64,000 nt of DNA, from the NCBI RefSeq assembly GCF_963576615.1, contig NC_088717.1, forward strand, positions 31,557,324-31,621,323, in the 5' to 3' direction. Position numbers and translations under genes: made by a program. Under the pieces are notes generated by a model. It saw only the letters and a list, made by a program, of their open reading frames with translations, had not been told where the DNA came from and made no database searches. Numbering within the stretch: the first letter of the stretch is position 1; every line of letters begins with the position of its first letter. This document shows, in pieces, positions 21,178 through 32,989 of the stretch. The DNA comes from Watersipora subatra. Taxonomy: Eukaryota > Bryozoa > Gymnolaemata > Cheilostomatida > Watersiporidae.

Positions 21178-24100
21178 CTAGAATATAACAGCAAGAAGGT
21201 TTAGGTGTACAAACACTGAAGGTTTCATGGGGCAGACGCTGAAGATTTAATGGGACAGACACTATGAATTCACAGTAAAAAAGAAACAACTGTATTATAA
21301 AATTTGAAGCTGTATACTTCTGGTTATCCGCCTCCATCAACTACAAGCAGCATTCAGCATTACTACTAACCATAAAAGAATACAGATAAACGTCTGGCAA
21401 TGAATAGGCACTCTTCTGGATGAGCATTGAAAATTCATTGCTTTCCAGGAGACATCTTGACTTAATTACATTGCATAGAAAATAGGTAATACATTCTACA
21501 TGTGTTAATACATTCTACATGTGTTAATATTCTACATGTGTTAATACATTCTACATGTAGTAATACATTCTACATGTGTTAATACATTCTATATGTGTTA
21601 ATACATTCTACATGTGGTAATACATTCTACATGTGTTAATACATTCTATATGTTGCAAAATGATTGCTGATGCACATGGAAGGACGTACCCATAAGCCCC
21701 CTCTGCTACACAATGCTGAGGAAACCGGTTACCATCTACCTGAATTGATCCAGCATTTAGATCGCCTAAAAAGCAGAAATGCGTACATTTAAAATTTTAG
21801 TACATGAGTGTTGTAAAAATAATATTTAGTACTTTAGTAAACTAGTTACTTTAGTAATTTAGTTGTGTTTGTCGTTAGGTGCAGACGACTCTGGTTAGCT
21901 GGTGCTATAGGGTTATTCACTGTCTATGGGAGTGTCGATGCCAATAGGTAGGAGGTAGTCTAGAGTAAAATAATTTTAGTAATTAGTTTACATAGCTCTA
22001 CTAAATGTAAATATGTTGAGTACATGAGTTTTGAAATGAAACTGGATGGTGTTTACAGGCAGCACAGCATGCTTCTGGTACCCGCAAATCAAAAATTCCT
22101 GAACTCACAAGAACTTTTGGAACAAATTTTACAACTTTTCAAAAGGAAGAGTAGTTTCAATTGAGGTAAGTTGAAAGTAAATCAGCGTGTAGGCAATATT
22201 ATATTCACGAGATTACATGACGTCTACTTTCCTCTGCTAAATCCCTTGCTTATTGCTATATGATGGAAAAACTGTTTTATTTTCATGTTTTAGATTAGAT
22301 AATTGTGGCAAATATTTATAATAGTTTTAACATTGTCATAAAATGACAAAAAAACTAATGGCTAGTGAAATAGCAGTGACGCAACTTGCTGTCATGATCA
22401 GCGACAACTTACTTGATCAAAATTCAACTGGGTGACAGGGTATCCGTATTTAGAGCTAGGTAATAGGCTATGTTGCCCATTTACTGAATCCTGGTAAAAA
22501 TGAACTATTTTAAATAATATTTAAGCAAACAAAATTAAATAATCAACTATACAACTATTACACAACTATGCGTGGTTTTGTTGCAGAGATCAAAGCAAGT
22601 ATTTTTGCATGCTCATATGCAAAAAGCTTGTGATGAATACTAGGAGCACGTATACAGAGTTACAAATATTATTTGGTACAGACTGAGGGCATATAATATA
22701 ACCCTAAGTGGTATGGTATGGTCTAGCACAGCCCAACTTGTTGAGGTGTAACAATATTTAACCAGGCCTCTCCAGCTGAATAGTATTAGACAGAATGTAC
22801 GGCGGTGTATGGAGAGTTGCGTATATTGAAGTAATGCTACAATGCCGATGTTAACATAAAACTTGAGAAATGGCATACGTTCAGTGGTTGTAGTGGTAGG
22901 TAAAGTTGTAGTGGTAGGTAAAGTTGTTGTGGTAGGTAAAGTTGTTGTGGCACTCGCAACAGAACGAGGTTGAGCTTGGTTTCTAGACACCAGTTGGGTC
23001 TCCGGTTGGGCTCGAGGAGCCAGATCTCTCCTCATTATCTTCACTGGGTATCGAATGTATCGGCTAGTCTCATCAACGTCTATCAGAGATATGCTGAAAA
23101 TACATAACCAACTAACTGCCAACAAGTCTTTTATCTGGTCTGTTTGAACTGGCCTGAGACCGGGTTTGCCTAAAACATTTTACGTCAGGAGGTCAGTAGG
23201 CAATGGCAGCTGAATACGCCAGTCAAACAGTTTTTGTTAGATAAACTGATATTTAAATTCCAGGCTAGCATTGCAAGCTCTTGTAATAATTCACTTTTTC
23301 AAAAGGGACACGCATGAGATCCTTCAATCTTTAATGGTACTACTTGGTTCCAGATTAAAAACGCTATCTCATTGCTGTTCATCATTGAGGATTATTGCAT
23401 AGCTTAAAGCTAATCTATATTAATGATATAGTCTATAAGCCTATTGGCAGAGAACATCTGTGTCGAAAAATTATGCGACTGTTTAAGGGCAAGAACATTT
23501 GGGTTGATCATATCGCTTGTTCGTCTGATTCTAGTTGCACACAGGGACGTATAGAACATAGTACTTACTAACAGGTAAGGTCAGGAAAACGGCTGAGGTC
23601 AAGATTGCCAGAGTTGTACCATCGCCCCACAGTGCTGAACTTTGGAGTGAGGTCGCTACTAGCGAGGGCGACATCATCTTGGCATGTCACCTGGTGCTGT
23701 GTGCCTACAGCCTTGTTGTTGTTGAGCATGGCTGATCGCTGAGTAAGAAATGAGCCGATAGCCCTATCACCAGACCTTATCTGAACCATAATACCACTGT
23801 ACGGGAGTGCTGGTTCACCAACTGACTTTACTGAAACTATAAAAAGAGGCAGACATAGCCCGTGTGTACAAGACTTCATTACTGGTGCAGCAAGTATTAG
23901 GCTAGAACAGAGTCAACTACTAAAACTGTGTCTATTTTTTTAACAGAGTAAGCTAGAGGTTCGTCCAGTGAATATGTTGATGATGATGTCTCACTGTCTG
24001 GTTCCATTCTCAAAAAGATCTGAATACTTTTGTGAACTAAGGCTATATGATGGCATCTCTAAGAGCACTGTTTAGCTAAAGAAGACCTTAATAATCATAA

Positions 24101-24920
24101 ATAGATATCTAAATAAATATATACATGTATATAAATAAATATATCTATATATGAACATCTATATAAACATCTATATTAACATCTATATTATCATATATAC
24201 GGCTATATACATACATTGTTTGTATGTATACATATCTACATATATGATAATGCATTTGTGATGGTCAAAACAAGGCAACAGCAGAAACTAAGGCTATATG
24301 ATGCAACCACAGTAGTGAAGATGATGAAAGAATCAATTAGCAAGCTCAATATACAATCATAAAGAATTGTGTAATCGTGTGACGCAACAATAACGAGATA
24401 ACAGGCGCTGAACATAGCTTGCTGCAATAGTAATATTAATAGTAATATTGGATAGGACTTTGTTAGAATAATCTTTATTATAATCTTTGCGTCCGTCCGT
24501 TTGACTGAAGCCACACTAAAAGCGTTAGGAAAAAGATTGCACCGCATATGAATCGAACTCAGATATTCGGGTTCCCAGCGCCGGGGCGCTACCACTGTGG
24601 CCCAGTCCTGTGCGCTACCACTGTGGCCAGGCCTTGTGCGCTATCGCTGTGGCACCACTTCACCACCTTTCCACATATAAGAGAATTTGTTGACATACTT
24701 AATGTGTGTGACGCTCTCTGGCATGAAACTGCCAGCATATCAATAATATGATAATGGAATAGGTGGAAAGATAGATGAAAATAATCTAACCTGATATGGT
24801 TCTTTTGTCTAGCTGAACACATGAAGTCACAATGTCTTCAGGGAAGCTAGCTAATGCTCGCACATTGCTCGAAATGTCCATTGTTTGGCAGTCAAACAGC
24901 CATCCTGATTGACATTGAGA
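20658..24920 (-). CDS. Cys-containing protein with chitin-binding-like module and Thr/Pro repeat (spliced, 5' incomplete)
   Basis: Five exons (24791-24920, 23573-23836, 22879-23169, 21690-21765, 20658-21177) join in phase to 426 codons plus stop. A module with HCVAEGAYGWVPLPHTSCNQ, then FYCPRSAGCFDTKTCAC, resembles a peritrophin-A/CBM14 chitin-binding domain (C...G...P...C..Y...YCP...CFD..TC), although one usual cysteine is replaced. Upstream are a cysteine-poor domain with GRWYNSGN that is weakly sushi-like and a TTTTLP repeat. No signal peptide is visible because the 5' end is missing. It is probably an extracellular matrix or cuticle protein; the exact family is unresolved. Confidence 0.68.
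21483..21652. repeat. ~19-bp minisatellite, about 9 copies
   Basis: Units of 'AATACATTCTACATGTGTT' with GTAGT, GTGGT and ATATGT variants, one unit shortened. It lies in the intron 21178-21689 of the minus-strand gene. Confidence 0.92.
21690..21765 (-). CDS. Small internal exon of the chitin-binding-like gene
   Basis: 76 bp, acceptor 'TTTTTAG', donor 'GG|GTACGT' on the minus strand. Encodes DLNAGSIQVDGNRFPQHCVA and EGAY, the first cysteine of the chitin-binding-like module. Both junction phases (1 in, 2 out) fit the neighbouring exons exactly, which supports the model. Confidence 0.78.
22879..23169 (-). CDS. Exon with TTTTLP coding minisatellite
   Basis: Acceptor 'TGTTTTAG', donor 'GAAC|GTATGC' on the minus strand. 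Encodes a linker with RPVQTDQIKDLL, a hydrophobic stretch (LAVSWLCIFSIS), then ETSRYIRYPVKIM and, at its end, three to four 18-bp repeats coding TTTTLP, likely an O-glycosylated spacer. An alternative acceptor at 23093 would drop the hydrophobic stretch, but its phase does not fit the previous exon. Confidence 0.65.
23573..23836 (-). CDS. Internal exon, weakly sushi-like
   Basis: Acceptor 'TTTTTATAG', donor 'ACCT|GTTAGT' on the minus strand. Encodes EPALPYSGIMVQIRSGDRA, GTQHQVTCQDDV, then FSTVGRWYNSGNLDLSRFPD and a Cys completed across the intron. The spacing of the two cysteines and the G-R-W recalls a degenerate CCP/sushi fold; this is inference only. Confidence 0.65.
24120..24250. repeat. 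AT-rich 'ATCTATAT' simple repeat
   Basis: Imperfect runs of 'AACATCTATATTA' and 'AAATATATATACATG'-like sequence with no coding content, in an intron of the minus-strand gene. Confidence 0.6.
24470..24625 (-). repeat. tRNA-headed SINE-like repeat
   Basis: On the minus strand an A-box-like 'CCACAGTGGTAGCG' and a B-box-like 'GAGTTCGATTC' are followed by a body ending in 'GGACGGACGCAAAGATTATA'. Degenerate duplicates of the A-box part ('GCGCTACCACTGTGGCC' on +) precede it. It is not a functional tRNA. Confidence 0.55.
24791..24920 (-). CDS. Most 5' exon detected of the chitin-binding-like gene
   Basis: Donor 'ATATCAG|GTTAG'; the best acceptor is 'ACAGCAG' on the minus strand. Encodes SQCQSGWLFDCQTMD and LASFPEDIVTSCVQLDKRT with four cysteines. 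The exit phase matches the next exon. The acceptor lies inside a local tandem repeat, so the 5' boundary is uncertain. Confidence 0.6.
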
Positions 24921-25060
24921 CTGCTGTATGATGGCCAATAACAGCAATAGCCCCTGTGTAGAGAGAGAGAGAAATGAGACTGCTGTATGATGGCCAACAA
25001 CAGCAATAGCCCCTGTGCAGAGAGAGAGAGCAATAGCCCCTGTACAGAGAGAGAAAGGAA
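24921..25060. repeat. ~56-bp diverged tandem repeat
   Basis: Two and a half copies share 'GACTGCTGTATGATGGCCAA', 'AACAGCAATAGCCCCTGT' and a GA-rich run. It abuts the exon at 24791-24920. Confidence 0.8.
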
Positions 25061-25069
25061 ACATGGCAG

Positions 25070-25795
25070 AGAACCTAAGGATGACAGCATAATAATTACG
25101 AGGGTCCTGACAAAAACAGCCAATAAATGTAATCGGCTGCTAATAATAATAATAATAATATAATTAAAAGTAATAATATTAACACTAATAATACTCTTTA
25201 TGGACCAGAAACGCTTACACAAATCAAGACCCACACAAACCAGACACAAATCCCTAAACACCACGAAGTCTGAGACCGAACAACGGAACATTCGCGCGCG
25301 TGATAATAAATTAAGAAGCTGTATTTTGGTAAGTCTTCACAGCATGCTACTTGAGAACATAAAAAGAAGGGCAGCTAACACACATATATGTATATTTAAA
25401 AATAATAAACAAGTTGACCTATGTCTAAAATAAATGTGAATAAAATTTACAGCTCAATTAAATACATAAAGTATATCACAAAGACAGTGACGGGCAAACA
25501 CTTGTAAACTTGTAAATGAAGTTAGTAAACTCATTTTGTAGTAGTGGCAGAAAAATAAAGTACCCTGTAACATAATAAATGATAAAAGATTGACTACTCA
25601 CCTTCATTGCTTTTCAACCAGGCCTCTACGATGAGATGTACCTAAGCAGGCTTGCAAGACACAAGTATAGCGTACGTGTGACAAGAGTGAGCAGAGGAAA
25701 TCTATGTCATGTGAGTTGAAGAATGGGAGATTAGCATCGGATTATCTAGAAAAAAGCGGCGTTTCAGGAAATTCTAAAATATAACTGTTCAGATA
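25070..25795. other. Non-coding stretch
   Basis: Contains an (AAT)n-like run at about 25140-25165. A minus-strand 'AATGAAG|GTGAGT' donor near 25603 could end a 5' UTR exon of the chitin-binding-like gene, since every frame before it is closed. No firm feature. Confidence 0.4.
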
Positions 25796-28026
25796 GTATA
25801 TTGCCTAAAGACTATCATCCTCTTATAGTAATATTAACTAGAGACTATCATACTCTTAAAGTGATATTATCTAGAGACTATCATACTCTTATAGTAATAT
25901 CAACTAGAGAATATCATCCTCTTATAGTAATATTAACTAGAGACTATCATACTCTTATAGTGATATTAACTAGAGACTATCATACTCTTATAGTGATATT
26001 AACTAGAGACTATCATACTCTTATAGTGATATTAACTAGAGACAATCATACTCTTATAGTGATATTAACTAGAGACTATCATCCTCTTATAGTAATATTA
26101 ACTAGAGATTATCATACTCTTATAGTGATATTAACTAGAGACTATCATACTCTTATAGTAATATTAACTAGAAACTATCATACTCTTATAGTAATATTAA
26201 CTAGAGACAATCATACTCTTATAGTGATATTAATTAAAGACTATCATACTCTTATAGTAATATTAACTAGAGATTATCATACTCTTATAGTGATATCAAC
26301 TAGAGACTATCATACTCTTATAGTAATATTAACTAGAGACAATCATACTCTTATAGTGATATTAACTAAAGACTATCATACTCTTATAGTAATATTAACT
26401 AGAGACTATCATACTCTTATAGTGATATTAACTAGAGACTACCATACTCTTATAGTAATATTAACTAAAGACTATCATACTCTTATAGCGATATTAACTA
26501 GAGACTATCATTTTCTTATAGTAATATTAACTAGAGACTATCATACTCTTATAGCGATATTAACTAGAGACTATCATACTCTTATAGTAATATTAACTAG
26601 AGACTACTATTTTCTTATAGTAATATTAACTAGAGACTATCATACTCTTATAGTGATATTAACTAGAGACAATCATACTCTTACAGTGATATTAACTAAC
26701 GACTATCATACTCTTATAGTGATATTAACTAGAGACTATCATACTCTTATAGTAATATTAACTAGAGACTATCATACTCTTATAGTGATATTAACTAGAA
26801 ACTATCATACTCTTATAGTAATATTAACTAAAAACTATCATCCTCTTATAGTAATATTAACTAGAGACTATCATCCTCTTATAGTAATATTTACTAGAGA
26901 CAATCATACTCTTATAGTGATATTAACTAGAGACAATCATACTCTTATAGTGATATTAACTAAAGACTATCATACTCTTATAGTAATATTAACTAGAGAC
27001 TATCATACTCTTATAGTGATATTAACTAGAGACTATCATACTCTTATAGTAATATTAACTAGAGACTATCATACTCTTATAGTGATATTAACTAGAGACT
27101 ATCATACTCTTATAGTAATATTAACTAGAGACTATCATCCTCTTATAGTAATATTAACTAGAGACTATCATACTCTTATAGTGATATTAACTAGAGAGAA
27201 TCATACTCTTATAGTAATATTAACTAAAAACTATCATCCTCTTATAGTAATATTAAGTAGAGACTATCATCCTCTTATAGTAATATTAACTAGAGACAAT
27301 CATACTCTTATAGTGATATTAACTAGAGACAATCATACTCTTATAGTGATATTAACTAGAGACTATCATACTCTTATAGTAATATTAACTAGAGACTATC
27401 ATACTCTTATAGTGATATTAACTAGAGACTATCATACTCTTATAGTAATATTAACTAGAGACTATCATCCTCTTATAGTAATATTAACTAGAGACTATCA
27501 TACTCTTATAGTGATATTAACTAGAGACAATCATACTCTTATAGTGATATTAACTAACGACTATCATACTCTTATAGTGATATTAACTAGAGACTATCAT
27601 ACTCTTATAGTGATATTAACTAGAGACAATCATACTCTTATAGTGATATTAACTAACGACTATCATACTCTTATAGTGATATTAACTAGAGACTATCATA
27701 CTCTTATAGTGATATTAACTAGAGACTATCATACTCTTATAGTGATATTAACTAGAGACTATCATACTCTTATAGTAATATTAACTAGAGACTATCATAC
27801 TCTTATAGTAATATTAACTAGAGACTATCATACTCTTATAGTAATATTAACTAGAGACTATCATACTCTTATAGTGATATTAACTAGAGACTATCATACT
27901 CTTATAGTAATATTAACTAGAGATTATCATACTCTTATAGTGATATTAACTAGAGACTATCATACTCTTATAGTAATATTAACTAGATACTATCATACTC
28001 TTATAGTGATATTAACTAGAGACTAT
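25796..28026. repeat. 33-bp minisatellite, about 67 copies (left part)
   Basis: Units contain 'TATTAACTAGAGACTATCAT' and 'ACTCTTATAGTGA'; GACTAT/GACAAT, TCATAC/TCATCC and GTGATA/GTAATA alternate in long-range patterns. Because 33 is divisible by three and no unit has a stop, a 748-codon frame results. The array is interrupted by an LTR retrotransposon and resumes at 32707. Confidence 0.97.
28022..28026. repeat. Target site duplication, left (ACTAT)
   Basis: ACTAT immediately before the left LTR equals ACTAT at 32707-32711 after the right LTR. It is part of the GACTATCAT minisatellite motif. Confidence 0.9.
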
Positions 28027-28215
28027 TGTTGTATCTTTAGAATGTAAGGTAATAGGAGCTAGAGAGAGCGTTTGCAGTTTGAATGTTCGTTTATAGCTGG
28101 CTAACTATATAATGCTCTTGTTTACTAGCAAGACATAATTCATCACACCTGACCTTGTGGTAACTGCTGTCAGACTGCAGGTGCTGACAATAATAACTAT
28201 TGCTAGAATACAACA
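28027..28215 (-). repeat. 3' LTR of gypsy element A
   Basis: 189 bp, with terminal inverted octamers TGTTGTAT...ATACAACA. Matches 32518-32706. Confidence 0.95.
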
Positions 28216-28464
28216 ACCCTTCCTTTCTCATAAACAAAACTGGTAACAGTCTGAGAAATCATAGCAGCAAATAAAGAAGAACTGAAAAGCAAATTAAGCA
28301 AAACTGATATTATATAATAGGTGTAATTTAAAACAATGTAACTTAACTAGTCTACCACACACTAGACGCACTACTGTAGCGAGAGTAACCCCCACTGTAT
28401 GACATTATGGACAGAACACAAACCACACGACTAAGCTAAATAAAAGGACCAACAACAGCTGACG

Positions 28465-29541
28465 TCAATGGGTAATCACAGGCCCATACCTTTCAGGTGA
28501 TGCCCTCACTCTAATGGGTCGGGATTCTACCACAACAGGCTCCTGCATTGCTGGAGACTGACTGACTTGCAAATCTCGAACAACTGGCTTTATATCAGAG
28601 ATATTTTTTCGATATTCTGATCCCTCTTTTGATTTGACAGCAACCTCTGAACCTTGTTTGCTTACAATTTGTTGCGACTCTGTTTGATAAGTTGGGCTTT
28701 GCTTATTCGCTTTAGACTGACGAACCAAAACCTTATCACCAACTTCAATTTGAACTTTTTCACTTTGCTTGTCGCTATACTCTCTGCTTTTTTCTTGAGC
28801 TATTGCTTGCCTGTCTCGTATTTCTCCATCTTTAGCTTCTTTGCCTGTTCTCTCCAAACAGGGGAGTTTCGTTTTTAACTTCCTACCTAACATTAACTCG
28901 GCAGGTGAAACCCCTGTTATAGAATGAGGCGTTGACCGATAACTTATTAAGAACTTTCTCAACTCAGCTTTGTGAGCTTTACCAGACAGATGACCAATCT
29001 TATGGGATTTCAACAAGCTTCTATTCTGTAGTTCAACCTCACCATTAGCAGCCGGCCACATTGGCGTTGTGGACATCTAGTAAACCCCATATTCTCTCAA
29101 AAAATCCTGGAACTCTCCACTAACAAACTGAGGACCATTATCTGTCCTTGAGCTCAACGGTATCCCCCATCGACAAAATGCAATTTCAACAACCTCTATG
29201 ACCTTCGGAGCAGCTGTTGACCTCAGAAATGCGACCTCAAAGTACCGACTATAATAATCTACTAGAACCAGCACACTTTCACCATTCGGCAAAGGACCCA
29301 TCAGATCACAAGCTACATGGTCCCAAGGTTTATCAGGCATTTTTTTACTAGACATAGGCGGAGGTTTGCAGGGTGCGCTTACTACTTGACATTCGTAACA
29401 TTTACTACAGAAATCCTCCACTTCCTTGTCCATTCCTGGCCACCACAACTTTGACCTTAGGAGCTGCTTGGTCTTGGTCATACCTTGATGGTCCTCATGG
29501 GCCAACCCGATGGCCTGAGGTCTTAGTGATACTGGCATCAC
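28465..29541 (-). pseudogene. Integrase region of gypsy element A
   Basis: The zinc-binding H2C2 domain (HEDHQGMTKTKQLL, CSKCYECQ) is followed by a DDE core (CDLMGPLPNGESVLVLVDYY, SRTDNGPQF) and a C-terminal tail with VGDKVLVRQSK. A stop codon at about 29077 splits the core just before the conserved glutamate segment. The integrase would insert element cDNA; this copy is broken. Confidence 0.9.
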
Positions 29542-30218
29542 TATTCGGTTCCCCTCATGGCCACACCGTCAACCTCCGCTAACTCAACCATCACAGCCTT
29601 GTATGCGGGGAGACACCTCGACCACATAACATCTAGCAGTGCTTGTTTTATGTGAGTCATCTCCTGGCATTTTATCGCCGCCTGTTTTACCTCATCAAAC
29701 GACATAGCCTTGGGAACCGCTGACTTAGCAATCATCATAATATATTGATCAGCCACATTATCTACACGCAACACTTCTTTAGAACTGGCCGACAGCCTTG
29801 ACAAGGGATCAGCAATATTTATAGAACCTGGTCTATAGACAACCTCATAATCGAAAGCTTGCAACCTGAGCACCCATCTCTCAACCCTCGCAGGTGGTTT
29901 AGAGTTTATACGGTTGAAGATAAACTTCAGCGGTTTATGATCAGTGACCAGATAGAACTTGATACCTATCAAATAAATAGCAAAATGTTCGCAGCCCCAC
30001 ACAATCGCCAATGACTCTTTCTCAGTTTGAGAGTATCTCCTCTCCACGTCGGATAAACTGCGATGGCCATAGGCTACGACCCTTTTGCACCCTCCAATCA
30101 TCGGACTCAAAATGGCACCTAAACCATATGGACTTGCATCGACTGTAACCGTAGTTTTTGCATTAGGATCAAAATATGCCAAAGTTTCACTTCTAGCCAT
30201 CATGTCTTTGATTTTCAC
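29541..30218 (-). pseudogene. RNase H region of gypsy element A
   Basis: Contains TVDASPYGLGAIL, YSQTEKESLAIVWG, YLVTDHKPLKFIF and a terminal IADPLSR, the typical RNase H block of Ty3/gypsy pol. It is separated from the RT by a stop and frame change near 30300-30423. Confidence 0.9.
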
Positions 30219-30422
30219 AAATGATGCCTGTTGCTCTTTGCCCCACCTAAATCTGTCTACCTTTGGTGTTTGACCACTGGGGCACTTTATAAGTCAATAG
30301 AGTGGTTCCGCATGAGTAGACAGGTCAGGAAGAAACTTGCCAACAAAATTCACCAGCCCTAGAAAGCTGCGAAGCTCTGCAACATCTTTTGGCAATCTCG
30401 CTTCCACAATTGATTTAACCTT

Positions 30423-31004
30423 TTACTCACTAACCGACACACCCTTGTCAGAGATATCATAACCTACATACAAAATCCTGCTCATGCCAAATTTACGTTT
30501 ATCACCATTGAGAGTCAGGCTTAACTCACTCATACGCTTGAAGAATTCTCTCAGTCGAGTATCATGCTCTTCTCGACTAGATCCAAATACCACTATGTCG
30601 TCCGCATAATTCTGACAACCGGCCAATCCTGATATGTCTTTCTGGATTTGATATTGGTACAACTCTGATCCGGAAGCGACACCAAAGTTCAACCTCTTGT
30701 ATCTGAATACACCAAAAGGAGTAACAAACGTAGTAATAACCCTGGAAGCCTCATCTAACTCGAGCTGATGATAACCCAACTTCAAATCAATCTTGCTAAA
30801 GAATCTGGCACCATTGAGATTGTATAGCAGCTCTTTGATTGTGGGAATAGGGTGGCGCTCTCGGATTATCGCTTTGCTGGCTTGACGCATATCCACACAT
30901 AAGCGAATGTCATTACCATTTTTGGGCACTGTGACTATTGGACTGACCCATGGTGTTGGCCCTTCCACCCTCTCAATTATATCAGATGCTAGAAGCTCAT
31001 CCAA
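30423..31004 (-). pseudogene. Reverse transcriptase region of gypsy element A
   Basis: Contains WVSPIVTVPKNG, LCVDMRQASKAI, FFSKIDLKLGYHQLEL, FGVFRYKRLNFG and the catalytic YADDIVVFG. Stops lie at both ends (about 31021 and 30423). Confidence 0.93.
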
Positions 31005-31252
31005 TTTGGCCTTTGCCTTCTACCTGTGTTCAAATGGCATACGTCTCACCGGCTGAGCTACTGGCCTCACACCAAAATCAATATGCAACGCAACCTGCGC
31101 ATCCTTCAATCGACCAACCCCAGCAAAACACTCAGGAAACCGACTCAATCACGGATCCAAATCACCAGGAGCAGAACCAGATGAAGCAACATTAACCTCC
31201 CCCTTAATCGGCCCTACTCTCAGCACATCCAAACGCTCAGATGTATGTCTAC

Positions 31253-31480
31253 CTAGTAGTGTGGTAGCAGTACCATTAAAATATAAAAAGTAGCATGCGC
31301 ACATTTACCATTGTCAGGTACAACAACATTACCATCAGTTTCACCAATTAAATCAATGCCCCTCGATTTATTACCGTAAGCAAAGAGTCGTTTATTTGTA
31401 GGCCTGATTTGGCACTTTAGAGTTTTAGCAGTGGCCTTGTCCATTAGGTTACTGGACGCACCCGAGTCGACTAATACAGA
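31253..31480 (-). pseudogene. Protease region of gypsy element A
   Basis: Encodes LVDSGASSNLMDKATAK with the DSGA aspartic protease motif, and downstream FAYGNKSRGIDLIG. Homologous to retropepsin-type proteases that mature Gag-Pol. Confidence 0.8.
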
Positions 31481-31649
31481 AGATGCAATGTTGTTATTTT
31501 TACCACTATCCGCGCCGATTTTGTAGGAGCTATATTGAACATACCATCATTCGTCGTTCCCTCACTATCTAGATCGCTAACAGCAAACAGAGTAGCGACA
31601 TCATCATCTGCAGCATCAATAACGGCTGCAGTTGCGCTTATATTACGAT

Positions 31650-32431
31650 TGCTTTATACGCCTTTACAGAATCTAGCACCACCAAAATGTCCCTTTTTGT
31701 GGCAGACATTACATGATCTTCCCTGTGCGGGACAGCTATCTGATGATGCAATGTAATCAGTAGCCTTACAACGGTAGAAAAACTGTGTTCCTCATTGCTT
31801 CGGGTCTTGCAGTCGTATTTCTCATAAATTGTCGAGCTCGACTATTTAGAACCTTGTTCACTTCTTCCTGCTTTACTTCACTACCCAGCTCAGTGTTCTG
31901 TTGATTTATTGCCTCCTCTGTCTGTGCTATTGATACTATTTTAGTCAGTGTTAAGTCAGAGCCTTGTTCAAGGAGTTTTCTTCTCAATCGGCTAAAGGGC
32001 AGTTTCTCGATAATTTGGTCTCGAATTTCTATTTCTTCATCTGTGTACTCACATGTCAAAGCTAACTGACAAAGCCTCGTGATGTAATTGACCACAGTCT
32101 CATCTTTTCTAATCTCTGTCCTTCTGAATACTGATCGTTCGTACGTTGTGTTAATTTTAGTTTGAAAGTGACTGTCTATGGCCGACATTGCCTTTTTATA
32201 GCTATCATCACCTTCTCCATTCGGTAACACATCGAATATATCCTGCACCTCTTTACCTGCCATATCTAGCAGTAATGCTTTTTTCTGGTCTGCTTTCGTG
32301 ACGCCTTTAGCAGCTACAAAGTACTCGAAACCTCTCTTCTACCTTTTCCAATGAGACCCTACAGTCAATGGGTCTGAAGCTACTGGAAAGGCTTTGTTAT
32401 GGCTCGTGTTTGTATCCAATGCCATAGCCAT
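31650..32431 (-). pseudogene. Gag region of gypsy element A
   Basis: The likely start ATG is at 32431. A capsid-like helical region follows (RRTEIRKDETVVNYITRLCQ), and then two zinc knuckles (YRCKATDY...C and CNVCHKKGHFGGARFC) near 31760-31655. One in-frame TAG (about 32340, after HWKR) and a frame change near 31766 break it. Confidence 0.85.
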
Positions 32432-32517
32432 GTTCACAATAGTATCCCAGAATTATATGCCAGCTAATTATCTCGTAATAGCCTCTCTCCTTCCAAAATT
32501 TACAAACTCATCGCCAT

Positions 32518-32706
32518 TGTTGTATCTTTAGAATGTAAGGTAATAGGAGCTAGAGAGAGCATTTGCAGTTTAAATGTTTGTTTATTGCTGGCTAACTATA
32601 TAATGCTCTTGTTTACTAGCAAGACATAATTCATCACACCTGACCTTGTGGTCACTGCTGTCAGACTGCAGGTGCTGACAATAATAACTATTGCTAGAAT
32701 ACAACA
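32518..32706 (-). repeat. 5' LTR of gypsy element A
   Basis: 189 bp, about five mismatches to the LTR at 28027-28215. Confidence 0.95.
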
Positions 32707-32803
32707 ACTATCATACTCTTATAGTAATATTAACTACAGACTATCATACTCTTATAGTAATATTAACTAAATACTACCATACACTTATAGTGATATTAAC
32801 TTT
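32707..32803. repeat. 33-bp minisatellite, resumed right part
   Basis: About three units ('ACTATCATACTCTTATAGTA') continue the 25796-28026 array after the retrotransposon. The first five bases are the duplicated target. Confidence 0.93.
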
Positions 32804-32989
32804 ACTCGTCTATGCGTATCTCATGTAATTATTATTTCATCAGTACATAAAAGATATTAGTGATATTTTTATGTACTGATGAGTCATAAAAATAACACCA
32901 GCTGGACCAACCATAACATTTATGGCCACATGTATTTAAAGTACATATAACACGCTCCTTTTTGGTAGGACAGTAAAACAAAACTAAAA

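Larger units (their letters stand above)
28027..32706 (-). mobile_element. Ty3/gypsy LTR retrotransposon A, degraded coding region
   Basis: 4680-bp element bounded by 189-bp direct LTRs and a 5-bp target duplication. It reads on the minus strand in the order gag, zinc knuckles, protease (DSGA), reverse transcriptase (YADD), RNase H, integrase, which is the Ty3/gypsy order. A TGG-initial primer-binding-like sequence abuts the 5' LTR and a purine tract (GAGAAAGGAAGGG) abuts the 3' LTR. Several stops and frame breaks make it non-autonomous now. By eye the LTRs differ at about five sites, so insertion is fairly recent. Confidence 0.95.

Noticed and set aside
23093-23169. Transmembrane segment LAVSWLCIFSIS in the chitin-binding-like protein
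   Set aside because: It lies between two possible acceptors and may be partly intronic; phase favours inclusion, but the hydrophobic run is too short to claim a membrane helix.
25801-28047. 748-codon open frame of TRDYHTLIVIL repeats
   Set aside because: Product of a 33-bp tandem repeat whose length is a multiple of three and which has no stop. No start context, splice signals or non-repeat domain.
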